Positions 42,484 through 52,277 are shown, numbered from the stretch's first letter. The stretch is DNA of 64,000 nucleotides from Xenophilus sp. L33 (GCF_009765735.1 NZ_LMUW01000020.1:22174-86173), one strand, 5' to 3'. Numbers and translations: made by a program. Notes: generated by a model from the sequence alone, not told the origin.

Positions 42484-42981
42484 ATGAAAGCCATGCATCG
42501 AAAGACCCAGCGGGGCTTCACCTTGGTCGAGTTGATGATCGTCGTGGCGATCGTCGGCATCCTGGCGGCGGTGGCGATTCCGCAGTATTCGAACTATTCG
42601 TCGCGGAGTCGGGCTGCTGCGGCTGTCGTGGAGATGCTGCCGTTCAGGACGGCGTTCGCGGTGTGCATGTCGGAGCAAGGCAACAAGGTGGCGAACTGCT
42701 CTACGTTGGGGAGCAATGGGATCCCGAGCAACGCCACTCGCACACAGAACATCGTGGCGGACGTGAAGATCGTGGAGGCGGGCAACACGATCGAGATCAC
42801 GACTCAAACCGGCGCGACCGATTCCAAGGGCTTGCCTTTGGAATACAAGCTCAAGCCCGTCCCTTCGGACAATGACGCTGCAACCATGACCTTCGAGCAA
42901 ACCGGTTCGATCTGCGATGAAAATCGCGGGCTCAAGCCAGGTCAAGGCGATTGCCCGGATCCGGCAAAGACCGCGGGTTGA
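42484..42981 (+). CDS. pilA: Type IV pilin, PilA-like
   Basis: A 165-residue type IV pilin. The class III leader ends at QRG, followed by [20 protein letters not shown] with the conserved Glu5 of the mature pilin. Two cysteine pairs are possible: MSEQG-region Cys with NCST, and the C-terminal pair [14 protein letters not shown] typical of the D-loop. Mature pilins polymerise into fibres for attachment, twitching and DNA uptake, which fits comEC nearby. The middle of the gene is visibly less GC-rich than its neighbours, as is usual for variable pilins. The mature protein probably acts as the major or a minor subunit. Confidence 0.88.
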   Translation: MKAMHRKTQRGFTLVELMIVVAIVGILAAVAIPQYSNYSSRSRAAAAVVEMLPFRTAFAVCMSEQGNKVANCSTLGSNGIPSNATRTQNIVADVKIVEAGNTIEITTQTGATDSKGLPLEYKLKPVPSDNDAATMTFEQTGSICDENRGLKPGQGDCPDPAKTAG

Positions 42982-43000
42982 GCGGAATCACCGCTTCAGC

Positions 43001-43024
43001 AAAGCCGCCTCCGGGCGGCTTTTT
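43001..43024 (+). terminator. Rho-independent terminator after pilA
   Basis: AGCCGCC (43003-43009), loop TCCG, GGCGGCT (43014-43020), then a run of T (43020-43024). The canonical hairpin and T-run sit 20 bases after the pilA stop. It also lies directly beyond the glpK stop on the other strand, where its A-run makes it bidirectional in part. Confidence 0.85.
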
Positions 43025-43030
43025 CACGCC

Positions 43031-44530
43031 TCAAGCCAAGGTCGCCCGCCGCACCGCCAACTCCCACCGCCCCATCGCCTCGTCCGCCTTCTCCCGGCTC
43101 CACGTCGGCAGGAAGCGCCGCTCGACCCGCCACTGCTGCGACAACTCGGCCACGCCGCCGTAGACGCCGCAGGAAAGGCCAGCCAGGTACGCAGCGCCGA
43201 GCGCCGTGGTCTCGATCACCTCCGGCCGTACCACCGGGATGCCCAGCAGGTCCGCCTGGAACTGCATCAAGAGGTCGTTGACGCTGGCGCCGCCGTCGAC
43301 CCGCAACTCGGCCACCGGTGCGCCGCCGGCGGCGACCGCGTCGCGGCTCATCGCCTGCAGCAGTGCGGCGCTCTGGTAGGCGATGCTTTCCAGTGCGGCG
43401 CGCGCGATGTGGGCCACCGTGGTGCCGCGCGTCAGGCCGCTGATGTTGCCGCGGGCCTCGGCGTTCCAGTAGGGCGCGCCGAGGCCGGTGAAGGCCGGCA
43501 CCATCATCACGCCGCCGGCGTCCGGCACGCTCTCGGCCAACGCCTGCACATGCGCGCTGCCGGGAATGGCCTTGAGGCCGTCGCGCAGCCACTGCACCAC
43601 CGCGCCGCCGACGAAGACGCTGCCCTCCATCGCGAACTGCGCCCGGTCGCCGGTCTGGGCCGCGCTGGTCACGAGCAAGCCGTTGTGCGAGGGACGGAAG
43701 TCGCCGCCGGTGTGCATCAGAAGGAAGCAGCCGGTGCCGTAGGTGTTCTTGGCCATGCCGGCCTCGAAGCAGGCCTGGCCGAAGAGGGCGCTCTGCTGGT
43801 CGCCGGCGACGCCGCCGATCGGCAGGCTGCCGCCGAGCAGGTTTGCGTCGGTGTCCGCGAAATGCGCGCTCGACGGCTTGACCTCGGGCATCAGCGAAGC
43901 CGGCACGTCGAGCGCCTCGAGCAGCGCCTCGTCCCAGCGATTGCGGTGGATGTCGAAGAGCATCGTGCGCGACGCATTGCTGACGTCGGTCACGTGCACC
44001 TTGCCGCCGGTCAGTTGCCAGATGAGCCAGCTGTCGACGGTGCCGAAGGCCAGCTCGCCGCGCTCGGCCTGCGCACGTGCATCCGGCACGTTGTCCAGCA
44101 GCCAGCGCAGCTTGGTGGCAGAGAAGTAGGCGTCGATCACCAGGCCGGTGGTGTCGCGGATCGTGTCGGCCATGCCTTCGTCGCGCAGGCGCGCGCACAG
44201 CGGCTCGGCGCGCCGGTCCTGCCAGACGATCGCGTGGTGGATCGGCCGGCCGGTGCGCCGGTTCCAGACCAGCGTGGTCTCGCGCTGGTTGGTGATGCCG
44301 ATCGCGTGGATGTCCGCGACGCCCAGCTTCGCCTGGGCCAGCACCTCGCGTGCGGTCGCCAACTGGCCCTGCCAGATCTCCATCGGGTCGTGCTCGACCC
44401 AGCCGGGCTGCGGGTAGTGCTGTGTCAGCTCGCGCTGCGCCATGGCGACGATGCGCCCGGCGCGGTCGAACACGATGCTGCGTGAACTGGAAGTGCCCTG
44501 GTCGAGGGCCAGCAGGTAGGAAGCGGTCAT
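43031..44530 (-). CDS. glpK: Glycerol kinase
   Basis: A 499-residue FGGY-family kinase converting glycerol to glycerol-3-phosphate with ATP. Seen are the N-terminal phosphate loop [16 protein letters not shown], the substrate region NQRETTLVW followed by WQDRR, and the C-terminal [10 protein letters not shown] and [13 protein letters not shown] signature 2 lies near [20 protein letters not shown]. Length is exactly typical. It is cotranscribed with glpR (16 bases upstream) and faces divergent glpD, the next enzyme in glycerol use. No glpF facilitator is present. Confidence 0.96.
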   Translation of the reverse strand: MTASYLLALDQGTSSSRSIVFDRAGRIVAMAQRELTQHYPQPGWVEHDPMEIWQGQLATAREVLAQAKLGVADIHAIGITNQRETTLVWNRRTGRPIHHAIVWQDRRAEPLCARLRDEGMADTIRDTTGLVIDAYFSATKLRWLLDNVPDARAQAERGELAFGTVDSWLIWQLTGGKVHVTDVSNASRTMLFDIHRNRWDEALLEALDVPASLMPEVKPSSAHFADTDANLLGGSLPIGGVAGDQQSALFGQACFEAGMAKNTYGTGCFLLMHTGGDFRPSHNGLLVTSAAQTGDRAQFAMEGSVFVGGAVVQWLRDGLKAIPGSAHVQALAESVPDAGGVMMVPAFTGLGAPYWNAEARGNISGLTRGTTVAHIARAALESIAYQSAALLQAMSRDAVAAGGAPVAELRVDGGASVNDLLMQFQADLLGIPVVRPEVIETTALGAAYLAGLSCGVYGGVAELSQQWRVERRFLPTWSREKADEAMGRWELAVRRATLA

Positions 44531-44546
44531 GGGATTCGAAGAAGGT

Positions 44547-45308
44547 TCAGGCGATCTCGCACTGCACCTGGGCCGCCTCGAGCAACTCGGGGAAGGGCGC
44601 GGGCGGCTCGGCGTCGGTGAACAGGCGGTCGATCTGCGACAGCCGCGCCAGCTCGATCATGGCCGGCCGGTTGAACTTGCTGGCGTCGGCGGCCAGCCAG
44701 ACCTCGCGGCCCTGCGCGATGATGGTCTGGGCGACCTTCACCTCGCGCAGGTCGAAGTCGCGCAGGGTGCCGTCGCTCTCGATGCTCGACACGCCGATCA
44801 GCGCGATGTCGACCTTGAACTGGCGGATGAACTCGACCGTCGCCTCCCCGACGATCGCCCTGTCGCGCAGCCGCACCGGGCCGCCGGCGACGATCACCTC
44901 GCAGGCCGGGTTGTCGCTGAGGATGGTGGCGACGTTGAGGTTGTTCGTGATCACGCGCAGGCCGGTGTGCTGCAGCAGCGCCTTGGCGATCGCCTCGGTG
45001 GTGGTGCCGATGTTCAGGATCAGCGAGCAGTCGTTCGGCACGCGCGCGGCCACCGCCCGGGCGATGCGCGCCTTGCCCTCTGCATGCAGCGTCTCGCGCT
45101 GGCGGTAGGCGATGTTCTCGATGGTCGAACTGGCGATGCGCACGCCGCCGTGGAAGCGGGTGAGGAGCCCCTCGTCGGCCAGTCGCTGGATGTCGCGGCG
45201 CACCGTCTGCAGGGTGACGCCGAGCATCTCGGCCAGTTGTTCGACCGTCACCGAGCCGCGCGAGCGGACGGTGTCGAGGAGGGTGAGTTGGCGCGGATTC
45301 GAGTTCAC
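44547..45308 (-). CDS. glpR: DeoR-family repressor of glycerol metabolism
   Basis: A 253-residue DeoR-type regulator starting at GTG. The N-terminal HTH ([20 protein letters not shown], then [19 protein letters not shown]) precedes a sugar-phosphate-binding domain ([16 protein letters not shown], then [13 protein letters not shown]). GlpR represses glp genes and is released by glycerol-3-phosphate. It lies between glpK and divergent glpD, with AT-rich DNA containing TTTCG repeats in front. Confidence 0.92.
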   Translation of the reverse strand: MNSNPRQLTLLDTVRSRGSVTVEQLAEMLGVTLQTVRRDIQRLADEGLLTRFHGGVRIASSTIENIAYRQRETLHAEGKARIARAVAARVPNDCSLILNIGTTTEAIAKALLQHTGLRVITNNLNVATILSDNPACEVIVAGGPVRLRDRAIVGEATVEFIRQFKVDIALIGVSSIESDGTLRDFDLREVKVAQTIIAQGREVWLAADASKFNRPAMIELARLSQIDRLFTDAEPPAPFPELLEAAQVQCEIA

Positions 45309-45338
45309 TTTGTGCGGGAGTGGGCGAAAGCCGACTTT

Positions 45339-45357
45339 AAAACGAAACGAAACGAAT
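45339..45357. promoter_or_regulatory. Tandem AAACG repeats, candidate GlpR site
   Basis: AAAACGAAACGAAACGAAT lies 31 bases before the glpR GTG, in the AT-rich glpR-glpD gap. On the reverse strand it reads as TTTCG steps. DeoR-type GlpR operators commonly contain TTTCG/CGAAA half-sites, so this is a reasonable target. A second dyad TTCGCGAA occurs nearer glpD around 45432-45439. Confidence 0.45.
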
Positions 45358-45472
45358 AAAATATAGGGTTAAATACTAGAAGAATCGCGCCATTAGGAAC
45401 CAGAATGAAAATATTCGAGCGCGATTTTCGAATTTCGCGAATCACAGAGATTTTCGATCGGATCCAACTTCC

Positions 45473-47107
45473 GTGAGTTTTCCGGCATCTTCCCAAGGCG
45501 GCCCGGCCGCCGATCGCAACGGCCCCGGCGGCGACCCGAGCGGCCGCCCCGGCGACGACCGCTGCGACGTCCTGATTGTCGGCGGCGGCATCAACGGCTG
45601 CGGCATCGCGCGCGACCTGGCCGGGCGCGGCTGGAAGGTCGTGCTGTGCGAGAAGGACGACCTCGCCGCCCACACCTCGTCGTCGTCCACCAAGCTGATC
45701 CACGGCGGCCTGCGCTACCTGGAGCACTACGAATTCTCCCTGGTGCGCAAGGCGCTGCAGGAGCGCGAGGTGCTGCTCAAAAGCGCGCCGCACATCATGT
45801 GGCCGCTGCGCTTCGTGATGCCGCACGACCCGTCGATGCGGCCGGCCTGGATGGTGCGCCTCGGCCTCTTCATGTACGACCACCTGGCCCGGCGCGAGGT
45901 GCTGCGCGGCTCGCGCACGGTCGATTTGCGCCGGCATCCGGCCGGCGCGCCGCTCAAGCCCGCGTTCCGGCGCGGCTTCGTCTATTCGGACGGCTGGGTC
46001 GACGACGCCCGGTTGGTGGTGCTGAACGCGATCGATGCCCGTGCGCGCGGCGCCGAGGTGCTCACGCGCACCGCTTGCGTCGATGCGCGCCGCGGCGCCG
46101 ACGGCTGGACGGCTACCCTCGAAGGGCCCGCGGGCCGGCGCCAACTGCGCGCCCGGGCGATCGTGAACGCGGCCGGACCCTGGGCCGAGGCCTTCCTGCG
46201 CGGCGTGGCGCGTCCGGCCGACGGCGAGGCGCTGGCAACGCGCCAACTGCGGCTGGTCAAGGGCAGCCACATCGTGGTGCCGCGGGTCTTCGCGCACGAC
46301 CATGCGTACATCTTCCAGAACCCGGACAAGCGGATCATCTTCGCGATCCCTTACGAGGACGACTTCACGCTGATCGGCACCACCGACATCGAGCTGCCCG
46401 GCGACCAGCCGGGCGCGGCGCGCATCGACGCCGAAGAGATCGACTACCTGTGCACCCAGGCCAGCCGCTACTTCGCGCGGCCGGTGCTGCCGGCCGACGT
46501 GGTCTGGAGCTACTCCGGCGTGCGGCCGCTGCTGGACGACGACTCCGGCGATCCGTCGTCGGTCACCCGCGACTACCTGCTCGAATCGAACACCGCGGCG
46601 GCGCCGCTGCTGTCGGTCTGGGGCGGCAAGATCACCACCTTCCGCAAGCTCGGAGAGGACGCGGCCGATGAAGTCGGGCGCATGCTCGGCGACGAGCGCG
46701 CGCCCTGGACCGACGGCGCCTTCATGGCCGGCGGCGACCTCTCGGACTGGATCGGCGCGACCACCGCGCGCGCGCGGCCGGACGACGACTTTGCGCGCTT
46801 CGTCGCCGCCGTCCGGCAGCGGCATCCCTGGCTCGACGCCGCGCTGGCGCACCGACTGGCGCGGGCGTACGGCGCCCGCATCGCCGAGGTGCTGGGCGAT
46901 GCGCGCTCGATGGCCGAGCTCGGCCCCGCGGTCGCGCCCGGCCTGCACGAGCGCGAGCTGACCTACCTGCGCGACCAGGAATGGGCCTGCAGCGGCGACG
47001 ACGTGCTGTGGCGCCGCTCCAAGCTGGGCCTGCATTTCAGCGCGGCCGAGCGGGCCCGGGTGGACGCGTGGATGCGTACGCACACCGGCAGCGGCATGCC
47101 GGCCTGA
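45473..47107 (+). CDS. glpD: Glycerol-3-phosphate dehydrogenase, FAD-dependent
   Basis: A 544-residue flavoprotein that oxidises glycerol-3-phosphate to dihydroxyacetone phosphate at the inner membrane and passes electrons to quinone. The Rossmann dinucleotide motif VLIVGGGINGCGIARDLA begins near residue 33. Family blocks SSSSTKLIHGGLRYLE and VKGSHIVVPR are intact, and the C-terminal domain completes the usual length. An unusual Gly/Pro-rich extension of about 30 residues precedes the FAD motif. The start is GTG. The stop is 6 bases from the stop of the convergent transglycosylase gene. Confidence 0.94.
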   Translation: MSFPASSQGGPAADRNGPGGDPSGRPGDDRCDVLIVGGGINGCGIARDLAGRGWKVVLCEKDDLAAHTSSSSTKLIHGGLRYLEHYEFSLVRKALQEREVLLKSAPHIMWPLRFVMPHDPSMRPAWMVRLGLFMYDHLARREVLRGSRTVDLRRHPAGAPLKPAFRRGFVYSDGWVDDARLVVLNAIDARARGAEVLTRTACVDARRGADGWTATLEGPAGRRQLRARAIVNAAGPWAEAFLRGVARPADGEALATRQLRLVKGSHIVVPRVFAHDHAYIFQNPDKRIIFAIPYEDDFTLIGTTDIELPGDQPGAARIDAEEIDYLCTQASRYFARPVLPADVVWSYSGVRPLLDDDSGDPSSVTRDYLLESNTAAAPLLSVWGGKITTFRKLGEDAADEVGRMLGDERAPWTDGAFMAGGDLSDWIGATTARARPDDDFARFVAAVRQRHPWLDAALAHRLARAYGARIAEVLGDARSMAELGPAVAPGLHERELTYLRDQEWACSGDDVLWRRSKLGLHFSAAERARVDAWMRTHTGSGMPA

Positions 47108-47113
47108 ACCCCG

Positions 47114-48238
47114 CTACTGCGCCATCGCCAGCCGCACCTCGCGCCCCAGCTCGATCACCGACATCGCGTAGTAGCTGCTCCAGTTGTAGCGCGTGATCAC
47201 GTAGAAGTTCTTCGTGCCGGCGACGTAGGTTGGCGCATCGCCCCCGTTCTGCAGTTCGATCAGCGCCAGCAGGCCCGGATGCGCGAGGCCTTCGCCGTCG
47301 AGCGCCGCGCCGGCGGCGGTGAAGGTCTCGACGTTGAAGGTGGGCACGATGTCCGGTGCCAGCAGCATTTCCTTTTGCAGCCGCTGCGGGTCCAGCCGCA
47401 CCGGGAATATGCTCGCCATGCCGGGTGTCCAGCCGAAGGCCTTGAAGTAGTTGGCCACCGAGCCGATCACGTCGGCCGGATCGTTGACCAGATCGATGCG
47501 GCCGTCGCCGTCGAAGTCGACCGCGAAGCTGCCGATGCTGCTCGGCATGAACTGCGGCATGCCCATCGCGCCGGCGTAGCTGCCCAGCGGCAGCAGCGGG
47601 CTTTCGCCGCTGCGGTTCTGCAGCACCAGGAAGCTTTCGAGCTCGGCCCGGAAGAAGGCCTGCCGCTCCGCCGCGCGCGGATGCGCCTCCGGAAAATCGA
47701 AGGCCAGCGTGGACAGCGCGTCGATCACCCGGAAGCTGCCCATGTTGCGGCCGTAGATCGTTTCGACGCCGATGATGCCGACGATGATTTCCGCCGGCAC
47801 GCCGAAGCTCGCCTCGGCCCGCGCCAGCGTGTCGGCGTTGTCGCGCCAGAAGCGCACGCCGGCGGCGATGCGCACCGGCTCGACGAAGCGGCCGCGGTAG
47901 GCGCGCCAGTTCTTGGTGGCGCCGGGCGCGGCCGGCACCATGAGGCGCGGCACGTTCGGCAGCAGCCGGGCGCTGCCGATGCTGGCGCGCACCCAGGCCG
48001 GGTCCAGGCCGTCGCGCGCGGCGACCTCGTCGGCGAACTGCATCGCGTCCTCGCGGCCGGCGTAGCTCGGGCCGGCGCGGCTGGCATCGGGGCGCTTGGC
48101 GGCCACGGGCCTGGCGCCCTTGTCGTGCTTGAGGTTCTTCGGTGCCGGCGTGGTGGCCCGCGCGGGCGTCGAGGCGAGCAGGGCGAGGGCCAGGGTGGCG
48201 ACGGCGGCGGGAAGCAGGAGACGGAGAAGACGGCGCAT
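47114..48238 (-). CDS. mltB: Membrane-bound/lytic murein transglycosylase, MltB family
   Basis: A 374-residue exported enzyme that cleaves glycan strands of peptidoglycan. A hydrophobic signal segment (MRRLLRLLLPAAVATLALAL) leads to the lytic domain. The catalytic Glu is in GIIGVETIYGRNMG, the EF-hand-like calcium loop is DFDGDGRIDL and the PQFMPSS block follows. I see no lipobox, so it may be soluble in the periplasm. An in-frame GTG at 48253, 4 bases after GAAGG, is an alternative start. It lies at the end of a moxR-DUF58-tgpA operon. Confidence 0.88.
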   Translation of the reverse strand: MRRLLRLLLPAAVATLALALLASTPARATTPAPKNLKHDKGARPVAAKRPDASRAGPSYAGREDAMQFADEVAARDGLDPAWVRASIGSARLLPNVPRLMVPAAPGATKNWRAYRGRFVEPVRIAAGVRFWRDNADTLARAEASFGVPAEIIVGIIGVETIYGRNMGSFRVIDALSTLAFDFPEAHPRAAERQAFFRAELESFLVLQNRSGESPLLPLGSYAGAMGMPQFMPSSIGSFAVDFDGDGRIDLVNDPADVIGSVANYFKAFGWTPGMASIFPVRLDPQRLQKEMLLAPDIVPTFNVETFTAAGAALDGEGLAHPGLLALIELQNGGDAPTYVAGTKNFYVITRYNWSSYYAMSVIELGREVRLAMAQ

Positions 48239-48260
48239 CGCCCGGATTGTCACAGGGCCT

Positions 48261-50267
48261 TCAGCGCGGCCAGCCGAGCCGCCGGAATTCGGCGCGCAAG
48301 GTCGAGAGCGCCTCGGCCGGGTCGCGCGCGTAGCGCTGGGCTTCCAACCGGAGCAGCCAGTCGTGCGCCGGCTGCGCCGCGGCGCCGAAGCGCGCGGCGA
48401 GGCGCGAGGCCATCAGCCGCGGCGAGGCGGTCTCGGGCAGCGCGATGCCGGCGCGCTCCAGCCGGTCGCGGGCGCGGCCGAGCAGCCGCAGCCACGGATC
48501 GCGCCGGCTGCGCTCCCAGAGCGTCCAGCCGGCACCGGCCAGGCTCACCACCGCCAGCAGCCCGAACAGCACCGTCGCCAGGTCCTGCAGGCTGGGCGCG
48601 TCGAAGCCGAGGGTCTTGAGCAGGTCCAGCTGGCGGCGCTGCGTGTAGTTGAGCACCCGCTGGTTCCAGGCGTTGTTGACCGCGTCCCACGCCGCGTGCA
48701 GTTGCTGCAGGTCGTAGGACAGCGACGGGTTCATCGAGCCGATCGCGCCGGCGATCAGGCCCGGCTCGGGCGCCAGCCGGCGCAGCTGGCCGACCCGGTC
48801 GGGCGCCACCGAGCCGGTCGGGTCGACCCGCACCCAGCCGATGCCTTCTTCCCAGACTTCGGCCCAGGCGTGGGCGTCGCTGTGGCGCAGCACCCAGTAG
48901 TTGTCGACGCTGTTCATCTCGCCGCCCTGGTAGCCGGTGACGATGCGCGCCGGGATGTCGAGCGCCCGCATCAGCACCACGAAGGCCGAGGCGATGTGCT
49001 CGCAGAAACCGGCCTTGCGGTCGAACCAGAATTCGTCCGCGGTGTCGTCGCCGTAGAGGCCGGGCTCCAGCGTGTAGACGTAGCCGCCGGTGCGCAGCCG
49101 CTGCAGCACCGCCTGCACCAGCTGGGGCGTGCCGGCGCCGGCCAGTTGCGGATCGGCGTGCATCTGGGCGGCCAGCGCGACGGTGCGCGGGTTCGAGCCG
49201 GGCGGCAGCGCCAGGTCGGGTTGCAGCGCGCCGATCCGCCGCGTCGGGCCGCTCTGGAACTGGATGTAGCTGACCGCCCGGTAGCGCACCAGGTCGCCGA
49301 CCGGCCGATTGGCGAACCATTGCAGGTCGGCGCTGCCGAAGATCTCGTAGCCGGGCAGTTCGGGCTTGGTCGGCGCGACGTCGAGCGTCAGCAGGGCCGG
49401 GCGGTTGGAGGGCTCCAGCGTGACCTCGTAGCCGATGCCCTTGCCCTGCACCCGCAGGTTCTGCGGCATGAAGCCGCGCGCGAAGGCCGGCGTCGCGGTC
49501 CATTCGCGGCCGTCGAACTGGGTCAGCACAGGACCGCGGAAGTAGAGCGCGGCGCGCGGCGGCACCTTGCCGTCGTCGAACTGGATGCGCGCGGCGATGC
49601 CGTCGTCCTGCGCCAGCTCGGCGATGGTGCCGACCTTCATGCTGTTCGACAGGCCGGTGCGCCCGGTGGGCGTGTCGTTCGGCGTGCCCCAGAGCGGCGC
49701 CATGCGCGGGAACAGCATGAACAGCACCAGCATGATCGGTGCGCCGAAGAGCGCCATCCAGCCGGCGGTGCGGGCCGCCTGCATCAGCGGCGGCTTGCCC
49801 ACCGGCATGTGGGCGTTGACCAGCGCGGTCAGGAGGCCGAGCAGCGCCAGCAGCATCGCGAACGCGGTCGGCAGCGACTGCGAATAGAAGAAGTTCGTGA
49901 GCATCGTGAAGAAGCCCAGGAAGAAGATGACGAAGGCGTCGCGCCGCGCGCGCAGCTCCAGCGTCTTGAGCGCCAGCAGGATCACCAGCAGGGTGACGCC
50001 GGCATCGCGGCCGAGGAGCGTGCGGTGGGTCGAGAAGGTCGCGACCAGCGTCAGCGCCAGCAGCGAGATGCGCCACCACTTGCCCGGCAGCGGCCGCGCC
50101 TGCAGCGCCAGCGTGCCGCGCCACAGCAGCACGATCGCGGTCAGCGTGCTGCACCACCACGGCAGGTTGGCGACCTGCGGCAGCACGATCAATGCGATGA
50201 CCGCCAGCAGGAAGAGGGTGTCGCGGGCGTCGCGCGGCAGCGCCAGGAGCCGGGCTGGGAGCTTCAT
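48261..50267 (-). CDS. tgpA: TgpA-like membrane transglutaminase (DUF3488)
   Basis: A 668-residue protein with about six N-terminal membrane segments (DUF3488), a periplasmic transglutaminase-like domain and a C-terminal membrane segment near residue 555. The catalytic Cys is in KAGFCEHIASAFVVLMRA, with the His in SDAHAWAEVWEEG and the Asp in RVDPTGS. TgpA of Pseudomonas is an essential-type membrane transglutaminase. The genes upstream, DUF58 and MoxR, are its standard partners. Confidence 0.9.
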   Translation of the reverse strand: MKLPARLLALPRDARDTLFLLAVIALIVLPQVANLPWWCSTLTAIVLLWRGTLALQARPLPGKWWRISLLALTLVATFSTHRTLLGRDAGVTLLVILLALKTLELRARRDAFVIFFLGFFTMLTNFFYSQSLPTAFAMLLALLGLLTALVNAHMPVGKPPLMQAARTAGWMALFGAPIMLVLFMLFPRMAPLWGTPNDTPTGRTGLSNSMKVGTIAELAQDDGIAARIQFDDGKVPPRAALYFRGPVLTQFDGREWTATPAFARGFMPQNLRVQGKGIGYEVTLEPSNRPALLTLDVAPTKPELPGYEIFGSADLQWFANRPVGDLVRYRAVSYIQFQSGPTRRIGALQPDLALPPGSNPRTVALAAQMHADPQLAGAGTPQLVQAVLQRLRTGGYVYTLEPGLYGDDTADEFWFDRKAGFCEHIASAFVVLMRALDIPARIVTGYQGGEMNSVDNYWVLRHSDAHAWAEVWEEGIGWVRVDPTGSVAPDRVGQLRRLAPEPGLIAGAIGSMNPSLSYDLQQLHAAWDAVNNAWNQRVLNYTQRRQLDLLKTLGFDAPSLQDLATVLFGLLAVVSLAGAGWTLWERSRRDPWLRLLGRARDRLERAGIALPETASPRLMASRLAARFGAAAQPAHDWLLRLEAQRYARDPAEALSTLRAEFRRLGWPR

Positions 50268-50280
50268 CGCGCGGCCGCCT

Positions 50281-51300
50281 TCAGCACAGCGCCAGGCCTT
50301 CGAGGCAGCGGCGCCGGTGCGCCTCGCCTTGCGAGGGCGTGACGACCAGCCCGTCGACCCGGAGGCCGTAGTCGACGCCCAGGCGGTCCGCCATCAGCAC
50401 CCAGGCGCACAGGCGCGACAGCCGCGGCTCCTGGGCCGCCAGGCCGGCGGCGCGAGCGTCCAGCCAGAGTTCCTGGCGCTGGGCCTGCTGGGCATCGCGG
50501 CTGACCAGCTCGCCGGAGCCGATCGCCTGCGCCTGCGCCGCCTTCTTCCAGACCACGAGCTTGAGCGGATCGCCACGCCGGTAGGCCCGCACACCGTCGT
50601 ATTCGCCGGCCAGCTGGCTGCGGGTCGTGGGTGCGAAGCCCTGGCCTTCCAGCGGCTGGGCCGCCGGCAGCGGGGGCGGATTCAATTCCGGCGCCGGATA
50701 GACCAGCATCCGGGAAGCCGGCCGCCAGACCGTCCAGACCCGGAAGGTGCCGAGCGGGAAGCGGGTCTCGGCGGTCAGGGTCGGCACCGGATGCAGCCCG
50801 CGCCGCTCCGGCTTGAACGCCACCTCGACCGTCGCGCTGCCCTGCGCCGGCACGTCGCTCCAGGACCACTGGCCGCTGCGATGCACCGCCAGGCCGATGC
50901 CGTAGCGGGTGCTGCGCCGGTCGTTCTGCAGCACCACGCGAAAGACCGCTGCGGCGCCGGCGTATTGGGGCTCCGGAACCATCAGGCGCAGCGCCAGGCC
51001 GCGCAGGGTGCCGTGGCACACGTGCATGCCGACCGCCACGCTGCCGGCCAGCAGGAAGGTCAGCAGGTAGCCGAGGTTGAGCTGGTAGTTGATGGAGGCC
51101 ACCAGCAGCAGCAGGAGGGTCGCCGCCAGCATCCAGCCGGCCCGGCTCGGCACGATGTAGACATTGCGCTGGGTCAGCTCGAGCGTGTCCGAGGGCTTGC
51201 GGCGCGAGAGGAACCAGCCGTCGATGCGCGTGCGCAGGCTGGCCAGCGGATGGACGATCCACGCCATCCGCGGGCGCGCCGGCGCCGCCGCGTCGATCAC
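50281..51300 (-). CDS. DUF58 domain-containing membrane protein
   Basis: A 339-residue protein. Two hydrophobic segments around residues 55-95 precede a soluble DUF58 region (von Willebrand A-like), with the diagnostic EYDGVRAYRRGDPLKLVVWKKAA near residue 230. DUF58 proteins are thought to be substrates or partners of MoxR AAA+ chaperones. The GTG start overlaps the moxR TGA (GTGA at 51297-51300); an in-frame ATG at 51267 would shorten it by 11 residues. It lies between moxR and tgpA. Confidence 0.88.
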   Translation of the reverse strand: MIDAAAPARPRMAWIVHPLASLRTRIDGWFLSRRKPSDTLELTQRNVYIVPSRAGWMLAATLLLLLVASINYQLNLGYLLTFLLAGSVAVGMHVCHGTLRGLALRLMVPEPQYAGAAAVFRVVLQNDRRSTRYGIGLAVHRSGQWSWSDVPAQGSATVEVAFKPERRGLHPVPTLTAETRFPLGTFRVWTVWRPASRMLVYPAPELNPPPLPAAQPLEGQGFAPTTRSQLAGEYDGVRAYRRGDPLKLVVWKKAAQAQAIGSGELVSRDAQQAQRQELWLDARAAGLAAQEPRLSRLCAWVLMADRLGVDYGLRVDGLVVTPSQGEAHRRRCLEGLALC

Positions 51301-52229
51301 GGCAGCGGCACCGCCGCGGTCATCGCCCGCACCTGCTCGACCGCGCCGCGCCCGGCATCGCCGACCGGCGTCAGGCGGTGCGCGATGGTCTGCGGCAGCA
51401 CTGCCTCGATGTCGTCCGGCGCCACGTAGTCGCGGTTGTCCAGCAGCGCCTCGGCCTTGGCCGCGCGCAGCACCGCGATGCCGGCCCGCGGCGACAGCCC
51501 TTGCAGGAACCAGCGGCCCGAACGGGTCGCGGCCATCAGGTCCTGCAGGTAGTTGAGCAGCGGCTCGGACGCGTGCACCTGCTGCACCCGCTGCTGCAGC
51601 GCGTGCAGCTCGCCCGGCGTCAGCAGCGCCGGCAGGCTGGCCAGCAGCTCGCGGCGGTCGGCGCCGGCCAGCAGCTCGCGCTCGGCCGCGCGGTCGGGAT
51701 AGCCGAGCGAGATGCGCATCAGGAAGCGGTCGAGCTGCGACTCTGGCAGCGCGAAGGTGCCCAGCTGGTCGTGCGGGTTCTGGGTCGCAATGACGAAGAA
51801 GGGCGAGGGCAGCGGGCGGGTCTCGCCCTCGACCGTGACCTGCTTTTCTTCCATCGCCTCGAGCAGCGCGCTCTGGGTCTTGGGGCTGGCCCGGTTGATC
51901 TCGTCGGCCAGCAGCACCTGCGCGAAGATCGGCCCCGGATGGAAGACGAAGGCCTGCTGCCCGCGGTCGTAGATCGCGACGCCCGACAGGTCGCCCGGCA
52001 TCAGGTCGGCGGTGAACTGAACCCGCGAGAACTGCAGCCCGAAGGTGTGCGACAGGGCGTGCGCCAGGGTGGTCTTGCCGACCCCCGGAACGTCCTCGAT
52101 CAGCAGGTGCCCGCCCGCCAGCAGGCACGCCACGCAGTCGCGGACCTGCGCCTCTTTGCCCACGATCACCGTGTTAAGCTGACCGAGCAAACTGGCGAGC
52201 TTGGCGGCGACGTCCATTTTTGTATCCAT
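51297..52229 (-). CDS. moxR: MoxR-family AAA+ ATPase
   Basis: A 310-residue MoxR ATPase, a chaperone-like AAA+ protein acting with DUF58 partners. Walker A is EDVPGVGKTTLA near residue 40 and Walker B is VLLADEINRASPKTQSALLE, with sensor regions ATQNPHDQLGTF and later GASPRAGIAVLRAAKAEAL-like. The start ATG (52229) has no strong ribosome site; an ATG 4 codons downstream is possible. Only 48 bases separate it from the divergent deacetylase-like gene, so their promoters share that gap. Confidence 0.92.
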   Translation of the reverse strand: MDTKMDVAAKLASLLGQLNTVIVGKEAQVRDCVACLLAGGHLLIEDVPGVGKTTLAHALSHTFGLQFSRVQFTADLMPGDLSGVAIYDRGQQAFVFHPGPIFAQVLLADEINRASPKTQSALLEAMEEKQVTVEGETRPLPSPFFVIATQNPHDQLGTFALPESQLDRFLMRISLGYPDRAAERELLAGADRRELLASLPALLTPGELHALQQRVQQVHASEPLLNYLQDLMAATRSGRWFLQGLSPRAGIAVLRAAKAEALLDNRDYVAPDDIEAVLPQTIAHRLTPVGDAGRGAVEQVRAMTAAVPLP

Positions 52230-52277
52230 ATGCAAACAATACCGTAAGCCCGTCGGCACCGGCCGGCAAGGGTCACG

